Shown here piece after piece: positions 1-9,472 of a DNA stretch of 64,000 bases. Position 1 is the first letter of the stretch; each line of letters starts with the position of its first letter. Below the pieces are notes generated by a model. That model was not told the origin of the DNA. It saw only the letters and a list, made by a program, of their open reading frames with translations, and did not search any database. Both the position numbers and the translations under genes were made by a program. This stretch comes from Larix kaempferi (taxonomy: Eukaryota; Streptophyta; Pinopsida; Pinales; Pinaceae), in NCBI GenBank assembly GCA_027924585.1, contig BSBM01000106.1:38331501-38395500 (forward strand), given 5' to 3'.

Positions 1-720
1 TTAGTCATTTTTTCATTTTTTCAGTGATAAATTGAAATATAATGCAACCTCATCCAAATAATCTTCCTTAATGTTTTGTAAAAATGAGTATGGAACCTTG
101 TGACATGCTCTAATGTGATGGTCTTTGGAAACCCATGCAAGAACACTACCTCTTTGAAAAATAAATCTATGTAATAGGTCACATCATTGGTATTCTTACA
201 AGGTATGAAGTAGTGCCCCATCTTCTATTACTTGTAAATCACATCAAACAAGGCATCAAGCACACACTCTACATTGCACCATAAAGTACTTTCTCACTTC
301 AATGCACAAAATTGACCAATGATGCATGATGCTAATTTAACGAACCCTTGTCTTGTCAAATTTTTCCACCTAAGCCTCCACTATGTAACTCCTGTATAAA
401 ATTCCCACACATTAAACCTTCAAGAAAGCTACTTTGCCTTAAGAAATATCCATCATTCATAAAGTACTCCAACTCCGTGCTTCTATTATGTAATCCTAGA
501 TACCTGGATCCTTCCCATATATGGACAAAATATTCATCCTACATGTACCATTCCTTAATCCATTCTAAGAAACCAATATCCTTCTTCGTCAATGTAATCA
601 TAAGTGCTCTCCTACTCAAGTCATCAACAACTCGATTCTCTCCCATATTTATGCTTTCAAACAAATGTGTAACTTTGTAGAAATTCAATACACCTCGTGT
701 GCTTTTGGCTCAATTTCTTT
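1..720 (-). pseudogene. Element A: Ty3/gypsy integrase remnant
   Basis: Minus-strand reading gives the integrase of a Ty3/gypsy retrotransposon, which inserts element cDNA into host DNA. Around 21-221 it reads FFKEVVFLHGFPKTI followed by a degraded version of the block around the second catalytic aspartate. At this place the family has a conserved SDRD-type motif; here it is TLEH, so the catalytic residue is lost. Further upstream in the element (about 330-450) is a trace of the zinc-binding N-terminal part. Stops and frame changes are frequent. The element continues beyond the left edge of the window and, in the other direction, into RNase H. It is the 3' part of an element whose 5' part lies past 24.36 kb. 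Confidence 0.75.
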
Positions 721-910
721 TGATTTATATATTTGTTTAAATATGATAATCAATATACAAGATAGAATACCTTGGAAATAAGTAATTTCCCCCATGCCTC
801 AAAGCATGTATTATTGCATATAGCTCCAAGTCACATGTCGAGTACTTCTTTTGGATGTCATTTAACTTCTTGCTGAAATACTCTATTCATCTCCCTTCTT
901 GACTCAACAC
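640..910 (-). pseudogene. Element A: RNase H remnant
   Basis: The minus strand reads IEYFSKKLNDIQKKYSTCDL, then LYAIIHALRHGGNYLFPRYS, then a block ending ENRVVDDLSRRAL. This is the order of the plant gypsy RNase H domain, which removes the RNA template during reverse transcription; the family ends in a VADALSRR-like motif. The metal-binding D in the first block is preserved, but the stretch between the blocks has stops. It lies between the RT core (right) and the integrase (left), the normal gypsy order on the minus strand. Confidence 0.75.
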
Positions 911-1259
911 TGTTTCCATGGCCACTTTTCTTGCATCACAATATCCTTGAAATACTTTGTTAAAATAAGGAAACACCAACATTGGGGATTCAATAATCTT
1001 CTTATTTATCAACTTAAAAATTTGTTGCACATATGCACTCCATCTAAATCCCTGCACTTTCATATTATTTTTTATTGGTGTGAAAATGTTGTTGAAATGA
1101 ACTAGTAGAAATTGGCATAGCCATTAAACCCCTCATTTTTAGTGGGCCAATGCGTAATTCCCTTGACCTTTTCTAGATCCACGTGTAAGCATTCTGCCCT
1201 TATAATAGATCAAGATACACTAACTCCTTTTGAAATAAATCACACTTTTTCATATTGAT

Positions 1260-1540
1260 GTTTAAGTGTTCTATACTCAAGGATTAACATCATAGCCTTA
1301 GATGTTCTCGATGCTCTTCTTTACATCTACTAAGAATAAGCATGCCATCTACATTAAAAAGTACAAACTTACCAATATATAGTAGCAACACATCCATCAT
1401 CAACCATATGAAATTACTTGACACATTGGTTATCCCAAATGACATAACTAATCATTCTTACAGTCTACTTTTCTTCTTGAATGTAGTGTTTCATTGATCA
1501 ACTTAGTTGACTCTATTTTAATGGCATCCACTTTTGAATT
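1260..1540 (-). pseudogene. Element A: reverse transcriptase core remnant
   Basis: The minus strand shows the gypsy RT core: MSFGITNVSSNFMWLMMDVL, then LLYIGKFVLFNVDGMLILSR, then a KEEH motif. In active elements the catalytic box is (Y/F)xDD followed by ILIYS; here it is NVDG, so the enzyme is dead. Just before this, at the 1540 end, the reading breaks off in the middle of the RT. The missing upstream half is found at 24.36 kb, on the far side of element B. Confidence 0.8.
1536..1540. repeat. Target-site duplication of element B, left copy (GAATT)
   Basis: Five bases next to the outer edge of the left LTR. The right-hand partner at 24360-24364 is TAATT, so four of five positions match. A 5-bp duplication is standard for LTR retrotransposon insertion. 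Confidence 0.65.
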
Positions 1541-2215
1541 TGATAACAGTGTTTAGTGCAGGGTTGTGTCTACACTAGTTTGACTATCTTCCGAATGAAT
1601 GGTGAGTTCCTATGTCAGTAACTTGAAAATATTATTACAAATTTTCAAGAGATCAATATCTATTCATCAATCAAGACAAACACATTTAAGATCTAAAGCC
1701 ATCCAAGAATTAAATTCATACAAGATAAATCAGATTTAAACTCATAGATGGTAGAAACTTGAATCTATTCATAGTAGAATAATGGAGAAATACATCCTTA
1801 CCATGGCATTAGATATGAATCCTTCCTCCATTGACATGAGCTTCCCTTCCTTCACCCTTGCTTTTGAAGAATTTGAGCTCTTTCTCCTCCTTCAGAATCT
1901 TTCCAGCATTCCTTTGCTCTTCCTTTGTGTCTTTACCATGCCCCAAAGCCTTTGTTATATAGCATTGGGAAATGTGCCTTAGGTTTCTCTTTTGAGTGTG
2001 GGATAATCCATTTAAGATTATTTTAACTTGAAAACCCACTTTGCATAGTTTTTAGGCTTTTTGCACCATTTATAATTATTTTAAGCACAATTAATGCATT
2101 TCTTAGCGAGGGTTCATCTCTGCATGAACTTGTGTCATGTCTTCTTGCTGCAGGTGCATGGTAAAAATGCGCTTCTTCCGTCACTTGATTAAGAGTGTTA
2201 ATTTTATTGTTAATA
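1541..2215 (-). repeat. Element B 3' LTR (left LTR)
   Basis: A 675-bp repeat matching 23683-24359 almost throughout, in the same orientation. It runs from TGATAACA to TGTTAATA; the partner ends TGTTAACA, so the ends form a near-perfect short inverted repeat. I take the element as minus-strand because its gag is on that strand, a purine tract lies at the inner edge, and a minus-strand TATATAA occurs near 1953-1960. Short ORFs in the LTR are not genes. Confidence 0.85.
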
Positions 2216-2235
2216 GATGCCCCCTAATGTGTGAG
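2216..2235 (-). other. Element B polypurine tract
   Basis: Read on the minus strand this is CACATTAGGGGGCATC immediately before the 3' LTR. A G-rich tract in this place primes plus-strand DNA synthesis in LTR retrotransposons. It fits the family pattern but is short. Confidence 0.5.
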
Positions 2236-4125
2236 GTCCGAAGCAGAGCTAAGGGCCGAAATACATTACTGAAATTTATACTCTGTATACTGATACTCTT
2301 TATCGTTCAAAGAAAGGATAAGGGAAGGAAAGCTCACATGCGATGGATTGAGGATCATACCTGTAAAACATAGCAATTTCTCAAATATATAATATCTTCC
2401 TAAGGCGGGCATACCCATGCTCAGTAGTAAACAAGCATGGCCACAAACAATACACAGTGGATCCATGTCAAAAGCAAATTTTTTCTGAAAATGTAATTGT
2501 GCACTTTGATGAGTGCGATAACAAAGCCTTTTTGGGATTTTAACATGGCGGTCTAATCTTGCACAGCTCGGTCAGTGCGTCGATGAGTGATACAATTGTT
2601 TTTCCCAAGGTCTTCAATACAAACCGACGATAGTACGAGTCTATATCATGCGAATAAGTGATCTGATGTCGAGCATAATAAAACACAATTTGATTATCAG
2701 TCATTGATGTATACCGTTAATAGATGCGAAGAGACCCACTAATAATGATGATGGATTCTAATGTACTAAGTACAAACTAACAAGTGTGAATAAATGTTCT
2801 GAAGTCCAACACTTGTAGAATCAAACAATCAGGGGTCATTGATGTATACCCACTGTCATTTGCGAGGAAACCTGCCACTAATGACTGCAAGACCCAAGGT
2901 ACTCTCGGGTTTCTAGATCCATGTCCTAGATGATGATTTGATGTCGATAGGAATAGATCCATCGGAAGGAGGGCATTAATGCATCCCACATCAACCGATA
3001 CGAAACAAAGATCAACAGTCTGATATAATTTGGTAGAACTGCGAGATCCAATACTGTATACTGACACAAGGAAGGCTGACATGACTGGTCAAGAATATTT
3101 GAGGAAGGGCCGACTCGGTTTGGAATTCCCTTGAATACATAACACGAGGCAGAATGGACACTTGGCAACATAGGAATTTGAGTAACCGACCTTAATGAAA
3201 TCCGTTAATGCCAGATACATTAACGAAAGATCCATTGTTGACGGGAAGGATAACCCATCGGTGGAGATCTGTTCAAAATACTGGTACAGTTTCCTAAGAC
3301 AAATGCAAATGGTGTACTAATAGCGGAGACCAAATTATGTGCCGTGTTCAAGGGTGAAAAGGACTGACTGTTTCTGTTTTCTCCAAGGATTATACTATGA
3401 AGGGATTCAAGTCTCTACCTTTTTGGATTTTTGTGTTTTTTAATTTTTATGCTTTTTATTTTTTGTAAAAAAGAATAAAGAATGTTATGATACATAGGAG
3501 GGAACGAGTGTTGCATGGGCATATGCCTCAATGTCAAGGGCATGGGTCAGGCTAAGGCAAAGATCTGTATTGCAAACAAGGGATGAGCTAGTTATGTACA
3601 CTCTTACAGATGTTTCCTCCATGGGTATGGGTCAAATATACATAAACAATGGTTTATAGGCATCTTGTAACAAAAAGTGACTATACAGGCAAATAAGCAA
3701 CATAAGCAATAAGCAACGAAGCAGTTTGCATGGATGTTCAAGTGGATATTTTAACGCAAGCTTATGTAAAATGACAAAAAATTGGGAACCCATCAGGATA
3801 TGGTCAGAAATGTATGAAAGAGAAATATGTGGTCTCAAACTCCAAGTCATGATGGGACTAATAGGGATCCTGGGCCTATGAGAATAACACAGCATGGGCA
3901 CCAAAATGGCAATGGGGTGCTGAAGAGGGTGTCCCATGTTCGGTAGGATCTGCTGTCGGAATGGTGGAAAATACATATATGAAGGGCGGACCCACCAATT
4001 TCCAATAGGTTCGACCCTATGGCAAGTTTGGGTTGCAAAAGGTTCAAATGCATCTTCACAAAGGGATGGCCTAAACCTATATGCAAGTTTCCAAATATAC
4101 CAAATGAGATTGAGGAACATGCAGA
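2236..4125. other. Element B 3' internal region, no recognisable pol
   Basis: I looked for reverse transcriptase, RNase H and integrase motifs on both strands and saw none. Short ORFs (for example 2777-3082 minus and 3632-4129 minus) have no family resemblance. The pol genes expected between protease and 3' LTR are therefore absent or too decayed to read. Confidence 0.55.
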
Positions 4126-4860
4126 TCATGCTCTGGGTAGAGTTATATCAAGTATGCTCCCAGTGGCCCCACAAAAGATGATCTTAGGTGGGTACAACCA
4201 AATGTTTACAACTTCAGGGATATCTTCATTTGATGATAAAATGTAATCTGAGAAGTCATGTGAGCTAGGAGATCTCACAACCCAAATGGGACAGGTAACC
4301 GAATCATATTCCTCCATCAAGGGAAGATTTTGATCCGAATTTGTCGAAGCTATTTGAGTAGCTTGGTTTGAAACTTCTACGATAGATAGGGGTGATCCAA
4401 ATGCTTGCCAACATGGAAATGACATTACACAAGCTGAGGTCCCTTCATCTACTATGGTCAGACATATGTTCTTACCATGGGACGTTAGTTTAATCTGAAA
4501 AGCAACTTCGGGAAGGATCCTACATATTGAATGGTTTATGTCTGATGTGATCAAAGTCTCATCGGATGGATCAATAGCACAAAAGGTAGACAATAGTTCC
4601 TTTCTTGGCGCAGAACGACATTGCAATACCTCCAAGGCCGACGTGGCACATGGTACTTGAGCTAGGTCCTCAAGAACATTATTGTTTTGAGCAGCTCGAG
4701 TGTTGGGATTATGTATTTTTCTATGTAGAACACCGAACACCTTTGGGGGGGTGTGGTACTAAGTCTATGGTTGGTTTCTCAATGTAAAGACAACCATCTA
4801 GTTGTGATTCTGACTGATCTGGTGTACTAGGAGAGACATCATAAGAATCAAGTCTTGTTT
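4126..4860 (-). pseudogene. Element B: protease-like domain
   Basis: The minus-strand ORF from 4740 contains LTSHGKNICLTIVDEGTSAC followed by VMSFPCWQAFGSPLSIVE. This resembles the retropepsin-like domain of plant gypsy elements, where D-(S/T)-G is the catalytic triad inside a hydrophobic strand. Here the triplet position reads DEGTS. Retroviral-type proteases cut the gag-pol polyprotein. The second half, with the flap and the ILLG-like strand, is not recognisable, and the frame ends at 4126. It is preceded (higher coordinates) by the proline-rich gag repeats in other frames, so at least one frameshift separates them. The family assignment is an inference from the motif and its position after gag. 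Confidence 0.5.
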
Positions 4861-6740
4861 GAATGTTCATCTCAGGATCACACATGAAGACATTGGCATT
4901 AGGATCATTGCCCCCTTGAGGGGGGTTGGCTGGTTGCCCTTTTGCGGGGGTAACGGTGTCAAAATAGTGGGTTGTTGTTGCCCACCGCATTGAAGCATGG
5001 TTGGTGCATCTTCGTTCCCAGAGTTAGCATCTTGCTTACTCTTATACTTCTTCTTCTTTCCTCTAAGGTATATGGATGAGACTATGAATATTTCAGAAGT
5101 GTTGGAAGGATTAGCAGGTTCCTGCATTTCCTGGCCAGCTGTGGGTTGCGAATTCTGAATAGAAACTTGTCCCGAATGTGGGGTAATCTATTCAAGATGG
5201 TTGACGGAATCCGTCATACCATTGGCACGAGGTTCATGTGGCAGCCTAGCTGGATCAAATGCAGGTCTTGCAGGTTGGTTCCCAAAAGATTGGTTACTTT
5301 CTAGAACCTGACCACTCCATGGCGGAATGGGGTTAATGGTCTGATTGCCCCCTTGCGGGGTTAGGCCCAAAAAAGATTGGTTTCTTTCTAGAACCTGACC
5401 ACTCCACTGATATGGTCCTTGGGTGTGATGATAATTCCAAGGTGGGTTTCCTGTTTGCGTAGGTTGACCCCAAGAAGTTTGGCTACTTCCTGAAACATGA
5501 CCATTAGGTGGATTGCCTCCTTGCGGAGGTGGGGCCCAACAAGATTGGTTACTTCCTAGATCCCAACCATACCATGGCGGTTGTACTTGGTATTGAAAAT
5601 CATTCCAAGGTTGACTTCCTCCTTGTGGAGGTGGCATCCAAAAAGATTGGTTACTTTCTGAATAATGCCCAGTCCATTTTGAACTAGGCTACATGTATGG
5701 ATTGCCCCCTTGCGGGGGTATGTTCCATTGAGATTGATAACTTGGTGGAACATTACCATTCCATTGCGGGATAGGATTAATAGGTGGATTTCCCCCTTGC
5801 GGGGGTATGTTCCATTGAGATTGGTTACTTGGTGGAACATTACCACTCCATTGCTGGTTGGGATGCATGGTTTGGATTGCCCCCTTGCGGGGGTGGGGTC
5901 CAACAAGATTGGTTACTAGTTGGAATCGGACCACACCATTGATTGTTTCCTTGATTTGGATAAGCGTTCCAAGGTTGATATCCTCCTTGCGAAGGTGGGC
6001 CCCAAGAAGATTGGATACTTCCTGAAACCTACCCACTCCATGGCGGAATGGGGTTGATAGGTGGATTGCCGCTAGTCATTTTGCTAGGATAAATCGGAGG
6101 ATAACCCCCTGTGGCATTTCCCCTAATCTGAGGAGCATAGCCCCAATTGGCATAAATGTTCCATGGTTCATTGCTTCCGCCAGGAATATTACCATTCCAT
6201 GGTGAAGGGTTTCCTTGGGGAGTATAATTTGGACAAGTGTTTTGTATACCATGAAGACTCTGATTTACTCCTAGTGTGTGTTGACCCTGATTAGCTGATC
6301 CATATGGAAAACCAATGTTTGAGAAAGCCATGGGGTCCCTTGTTGATTTGTGCATGTCATGCAAACTTTCAAAAGAGGTCTGATATCACCCAATGACCCA
6401 TGGATAGTAAGTGCAACTGGTTCTGAAAGACTCATCAAAGGAGGAATTTCATGAGCATGTGTGTGATGTTTCAATGTTTCAATTTCAACTAGAGTAAGAT
6501 TATCAACTACGTCTATATTCAGTTCGTGATGTGACGATGAATTCTCAGTGTTAATTTGATGTTGTTATTCTCGAGTAATGTTAATTGAGTTGAAAATCAG
6601 TTCTGTTTCCAAGTCATTAGAATGTGTTTTTTGTGTCTGTCTTTGCAATGTAGCAGGCCCTTCAATTTCTGGTGACTCACCTCACTACTGCTGTGACTGG
6701 CGGATTGGGAGAGTAGCCACTTCTAAGAAGTTTATAAAAG
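4861..6740 (-). pseudogene. Element B: gag-like proline/glycine-rich repeat protein
   Basis: Minus-strand reading, in several frames because of stops and frameshifts, gives a low-complexity protein. Its N-terminal part (about 6380-6740) is acidic and polar, with KTHSNDLETELIFN-type text. The rest, about 5190-6240, is built of tandem units of roughly 25-30 residues around the core PPQGGNPP, INPIPPWSG and SNQSQWN. I count about eight to nine units at the DNA level, recognisable by the repeated plus-strand word cccccttgcgggggt. Its place between leader and protease-like domain argues for gag, the structural protein of the particle. No capsid fold or zinc knuckle is recognisable. A host-derived prolamin-like or extensin-like sequence is an alternative, less likely because it sits between paired LTRs. 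Confidence 0.5.
5240..6060. repeat. Tandem coding repeats of about 75-100 bp in gag
   Basis: Repeated plus-strand phrases gattggttacttcctagaacc, accactccatggcggaatgg and ttgcccccttgcgggggt recur at about 5285, 5375, 5545, 5650, 5725, 5815, 5905 and 6010. Unit lengths vary, and the protein core PPQGGN is kept in most copies, though not all in one frame. Confidence 0.7.
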
Positions 6741-7004
6741 GATGTGTTTAAAATGATAGTTTGAATCAAACAATCCTAAGGCAATCTAGACTCAAAAAAT
6801 GAAAAGTGTCCACACAGTAAAAATTTTCTAGAGATTTCAAGCAAGCAAACTTACTTTTCCAAAGAACTGAAGCTCAGTGAAAAGCTAGATTGTAGGACCT
6901 TCCGAAACTAGTAGTTGCTGAGGGATTTCATGTCCTCATGGGTGGAAATGCGAAGGTGGGTTACACTTTGGTGAGAATCGGTCGCCGAAGAACCATAGTG
7001 GAAG

Positions 7005-7250
7005 TTATTCGGCCGAATAAGTTTAACTATTCAGTCGAATAATTTAATTATTCGGCCGAATAATTAAACTTATTTGGCTGAATAACTTATTATTTATTCG
7101 GCTGAATAACAATTAACGGGCCACCGTTAGACCTAACGGTGGCCTCGATGTGTGTGCGAGGTTTTAGCCGGACGGAGAAAACACACAGCGCTGTGCAATT
7201 ATTCGTCCGAATAATTATTCGGTCGAATAAATATTCGGCCGAATAATTAT
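7005..7250. repeat. Left cluster of TTATTCGGCCGAATAA palindromes
   Basis: Perfect 16-bp palindromes occur at 7005-7020 and 7048-7063; the second sits inside a 26-bp perfect palindrome at 7043-7068. Variants with one or two changes lie near 7028, 7070, 7095, 7200, 7214 and 7228. Between them is a perfect 12-bp inverted repeat with a 2-bp loop (7119-7130 and 7133-7144, GGCCACCGTTAG). The cluster ends about 30 bp before the CpG-rich start of the plus-strand gene. A matching cluster is at 18573-18677. I read the two as the terminal or promoter regions of one DNA transposon. Confidence 0.8.
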
Positions 7251-7754
7251 TCTACATAAAAGCTCGACCGCGGCCATTGTTTGTCACTTTCGGCCAATTT
7301 CGTGGACTCCTTTGGCGCTGTTGGTGGTCCCGCCTCCGTGTCACCAGTCTGGTCTGTCACCTGTCCACCCGCTCTTTTGTCTAGTTTGTTGTCGTCGAAC
7401 TCCGCCACCCGATTCCTCGCTGCTGTGTGTCACTTCTTCGCCACCCTGCGCATCGGGATTTGCTCAGCGGTTCGTCGTTGCTGGAGTGTTAGGCCACCAG
7501 CTTTTGCCTCTGCCATTCGCTCGTTCGCCACCTTCTGTTTCCCCCATCCGCTCGTATGCGAGGTTCTGCCTCTGCCGTTGGGTCGTATTTATGTTTGGAC
7601 GCTCTTTGGTGGAGTCTGCATCTGGTCATCTGTAGGTTTAGCATGCATCTACACTTTTGTTGGTGGAGCTTTGGCGTTGGAGTGTTTTCCTGTGGACGTT
7701 CGCACAACAGTGAGGTGTTGTAGCTGGGGACTTATCGACCCGACGGTGTGCAGA
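7251..7754 (+). other. CpG-rich leader exon candidate of the plus-strand transposon gene
   Basis: About 500 bp distinctly richer in G+C and CpG than its surroundings, preceded by the TATA-like CTACATAAAAG at about 7251. It ends with a good donor, GCAGAG/GTAAATC near 7754. Two overlapping ORFs cross it (7281-7784 and 7312-7635), but both are Cys/Ser/Pro-rich without a recognisable domain. I favour a 5' untranslated exon followed by a long intron to about 9458, where the first clearly protein-like exon starts. Confidence 0.4.
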
Positions 7755-8023
7755 GGTAAATCTTTTGGAATATTTAATTTGTAATTGTTTATTTTTTTCT
7801 TTAAGTTTCTTATTTAATTTGTTATTGTTATTGTAGGTTTTCTTTTTTTAGCTGCTTGGCTCGTTTCGTTTCGGCTGTTTAAAATTCCTCTTGGGGTTCT
7901 CTTTGGCTAGATCTAAATTCGTCTGCTTTTGTTTTACCTGCGTCTAAAGAGATAAGTAGAATTTTTTTTTTTAATTCAAGAGTTAATTATTGGTTTGAAA
8001 AGTTTTGAGTTTGTCCCTGTAAA

Positions 8024-8440
8024 TGAACTCTGCCCAATTGGGCAAAGTTCATGAACTCTGCCCAAATGGGAAGAGTTCAAATTGGGCAGAGTTCATGGAC
8101 TCTGTCCAATTGGGCAGAGTTCATGGACTCTGTACAAATGGGCAGAGGTCATGAACTATGGTCAAATCGTATGTTGAAAATTATTTAAATTTAAATATAA
8201 AATAGGAATATATTGAGTGTTTAGTTAGTTACTTTTCTTAAATTGTTGATTTTGTTTATGTGTTTAGAAATGAAAATAAAAGTAAGACTGTAATTGTATT
8301 TGCAAATGATATTTACCATTTATATATAGGCTTGTTTTATTTGCTGAACTCTGTCAACATGCACATGGACAGAGTTCATGAACTCTATCAACATGGACAT
8401 GGACTGAGTTCATGAACTCTGTCTACGTTGACAGAGTGCA
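8024..8440. repeat. Two arrays of hairpin-forming GAACTCTG units
   Basis: At 8024-8158, units of about 28 bp each read GAACTCTGCCCAATTGGGCA followed by GAGTTCAT, nearly perfect palindromes, in about four to five copies. At 8343-8440 a diverged version with CAACATGGACATGG-type centres occurs three times. Every unit can fold on itself. The function is unknown. Confidence 0.75.
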
Positions 8441-8700
8441 GAGATGAATATATTAGTTCTATTACAAACTGTGTTGATGGATAGCTATAGATACAACGAA
8501 ACTTTAGACGATTAAACTCTACTTTTGATACAACAAAACTTTAAAATTGACTTTAGGTACAACGAAACTATAGACATGAATAGACTTTAATTTAGATGTA
8601 CTATGAAATAACAAAAACATTTAGAAGATTGGTATAGTAATTTTTATACATTCGAACAATAATAATCATAGTCATTTTAAAAACTATTAGATGATATTAT

Positions 8701-8832
8701 GCCACAATGGTCTTGAGTTTTATCCTTGTAAAGGTGGCGATTCTTGGTATTATGTTTTTCTTTGGTTGCAACATGGAGAACATAATACCAAGAATCGTTA
8801 CCGTTATCAGGTTGAAATTGAAGACCATTGTG
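8701..8832. repeat. Small foldback with arms CCACAATGGTCTT / AAGACCATTGTGG
   Basis: An outer 13-bp inverted pair (about 8701-8713 and 8820-8832) encloses an inner pair of about 20 bp, CGATTCTTGGTATTATGTT against AACATAATACCAAGAATCG. The structure resembles a MITE or a decayed hairpin element. No target duplication was seen. Confidence 0.6.
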
Positions 8833-9155
8833 GAACATGGAAAATTTGGGAAACATGTCATTTAACTCGAAACATAATACCATGAATGGTCAATTTTTTT
8901 TTATTCTATGGAATAATGAAAATATTTGTAGATATAATTTATGTTTAAAGTATTAAAATATCTTGATTAAATTATTAATTTAAGAAACTGAAGACCATTA
9001 TCGAACATGGCAAATTTGGAAAATATGTCAAACTCGAAACATAATACCATGAATTGTCAATTTTATTTTATTTTATGGAATAATGAAAATATTTGAAGAT
9101 ATAATTTATGTTTAAAGTATTAAAATATCAATTAAGTTATTAATTTAAGATTTAG
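8817..9155. repeat. Tandem duplication of about 170 bp
   Basis: The segment starting with AAGACCATTGTGGAACATGG at 8821 recurs, diverged, at 8991, and both copies run through GAAACATAATACCATGAA to TTTAAAGTATTAAAATAT. The copies differ by scattered substitutions and small indels. Confidence 0.75.
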
Positions 9156-9472
9156 ATTAAAAGTTAAAACAGGTTCATGAACTCATTCTTTGACATAAAG
9201 AAATGAATCCTTCACTTAGTATTTAACTATAGTGGTTCCATTCATTTTAAACATCAAAAACACTTATAACATTGGTACATTAATTCTTCACACATCTAAC
9301 AATATTAGCTATACTTTTTTTAAGAACTATTAGATGATATTAGGTAAATATAGGTTCTTATTAAATAACTAAGTCTCTTTAGCAGCCAGGTTTTAGAATT
9401 TGTAGAATTAACATGTAGGATTTGAATATGTAATTAGTTGATATTTGTGCAAGTGTAGATATTATATATCAA

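Larger units (their letters stand above)
7755..9470 (+). other. Long AT-rich intron-like region with palindromic and duplicated tracts
   Basis: No coding text is visible. It contains the GAACTCTG palindromic arrays, a small foldback, and a 170-bp duplication, listed separately. It probably is the first intron of the plus-strand gene. Confidence 0.35.

Noticed and set aside
4126-6740. Endogenous pararetrovirus (caulimovirid) coat/protease region
   Set aside because: No movement protein, no viral RT and no zinc-knuckle coat motif were seen, and paired LTRs with a near-matching 5-bp duplication mark an LTR retrotransposon.
7281-7784. 167-residue ORF in the CpG-rich stretch as a protein gene
   Set aside because: Composition follows GC-rich DNA, two frames are equally open, no domain is seen, and it ends at a splice-donor-like site. 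A 5' untranslated exon is more likely.
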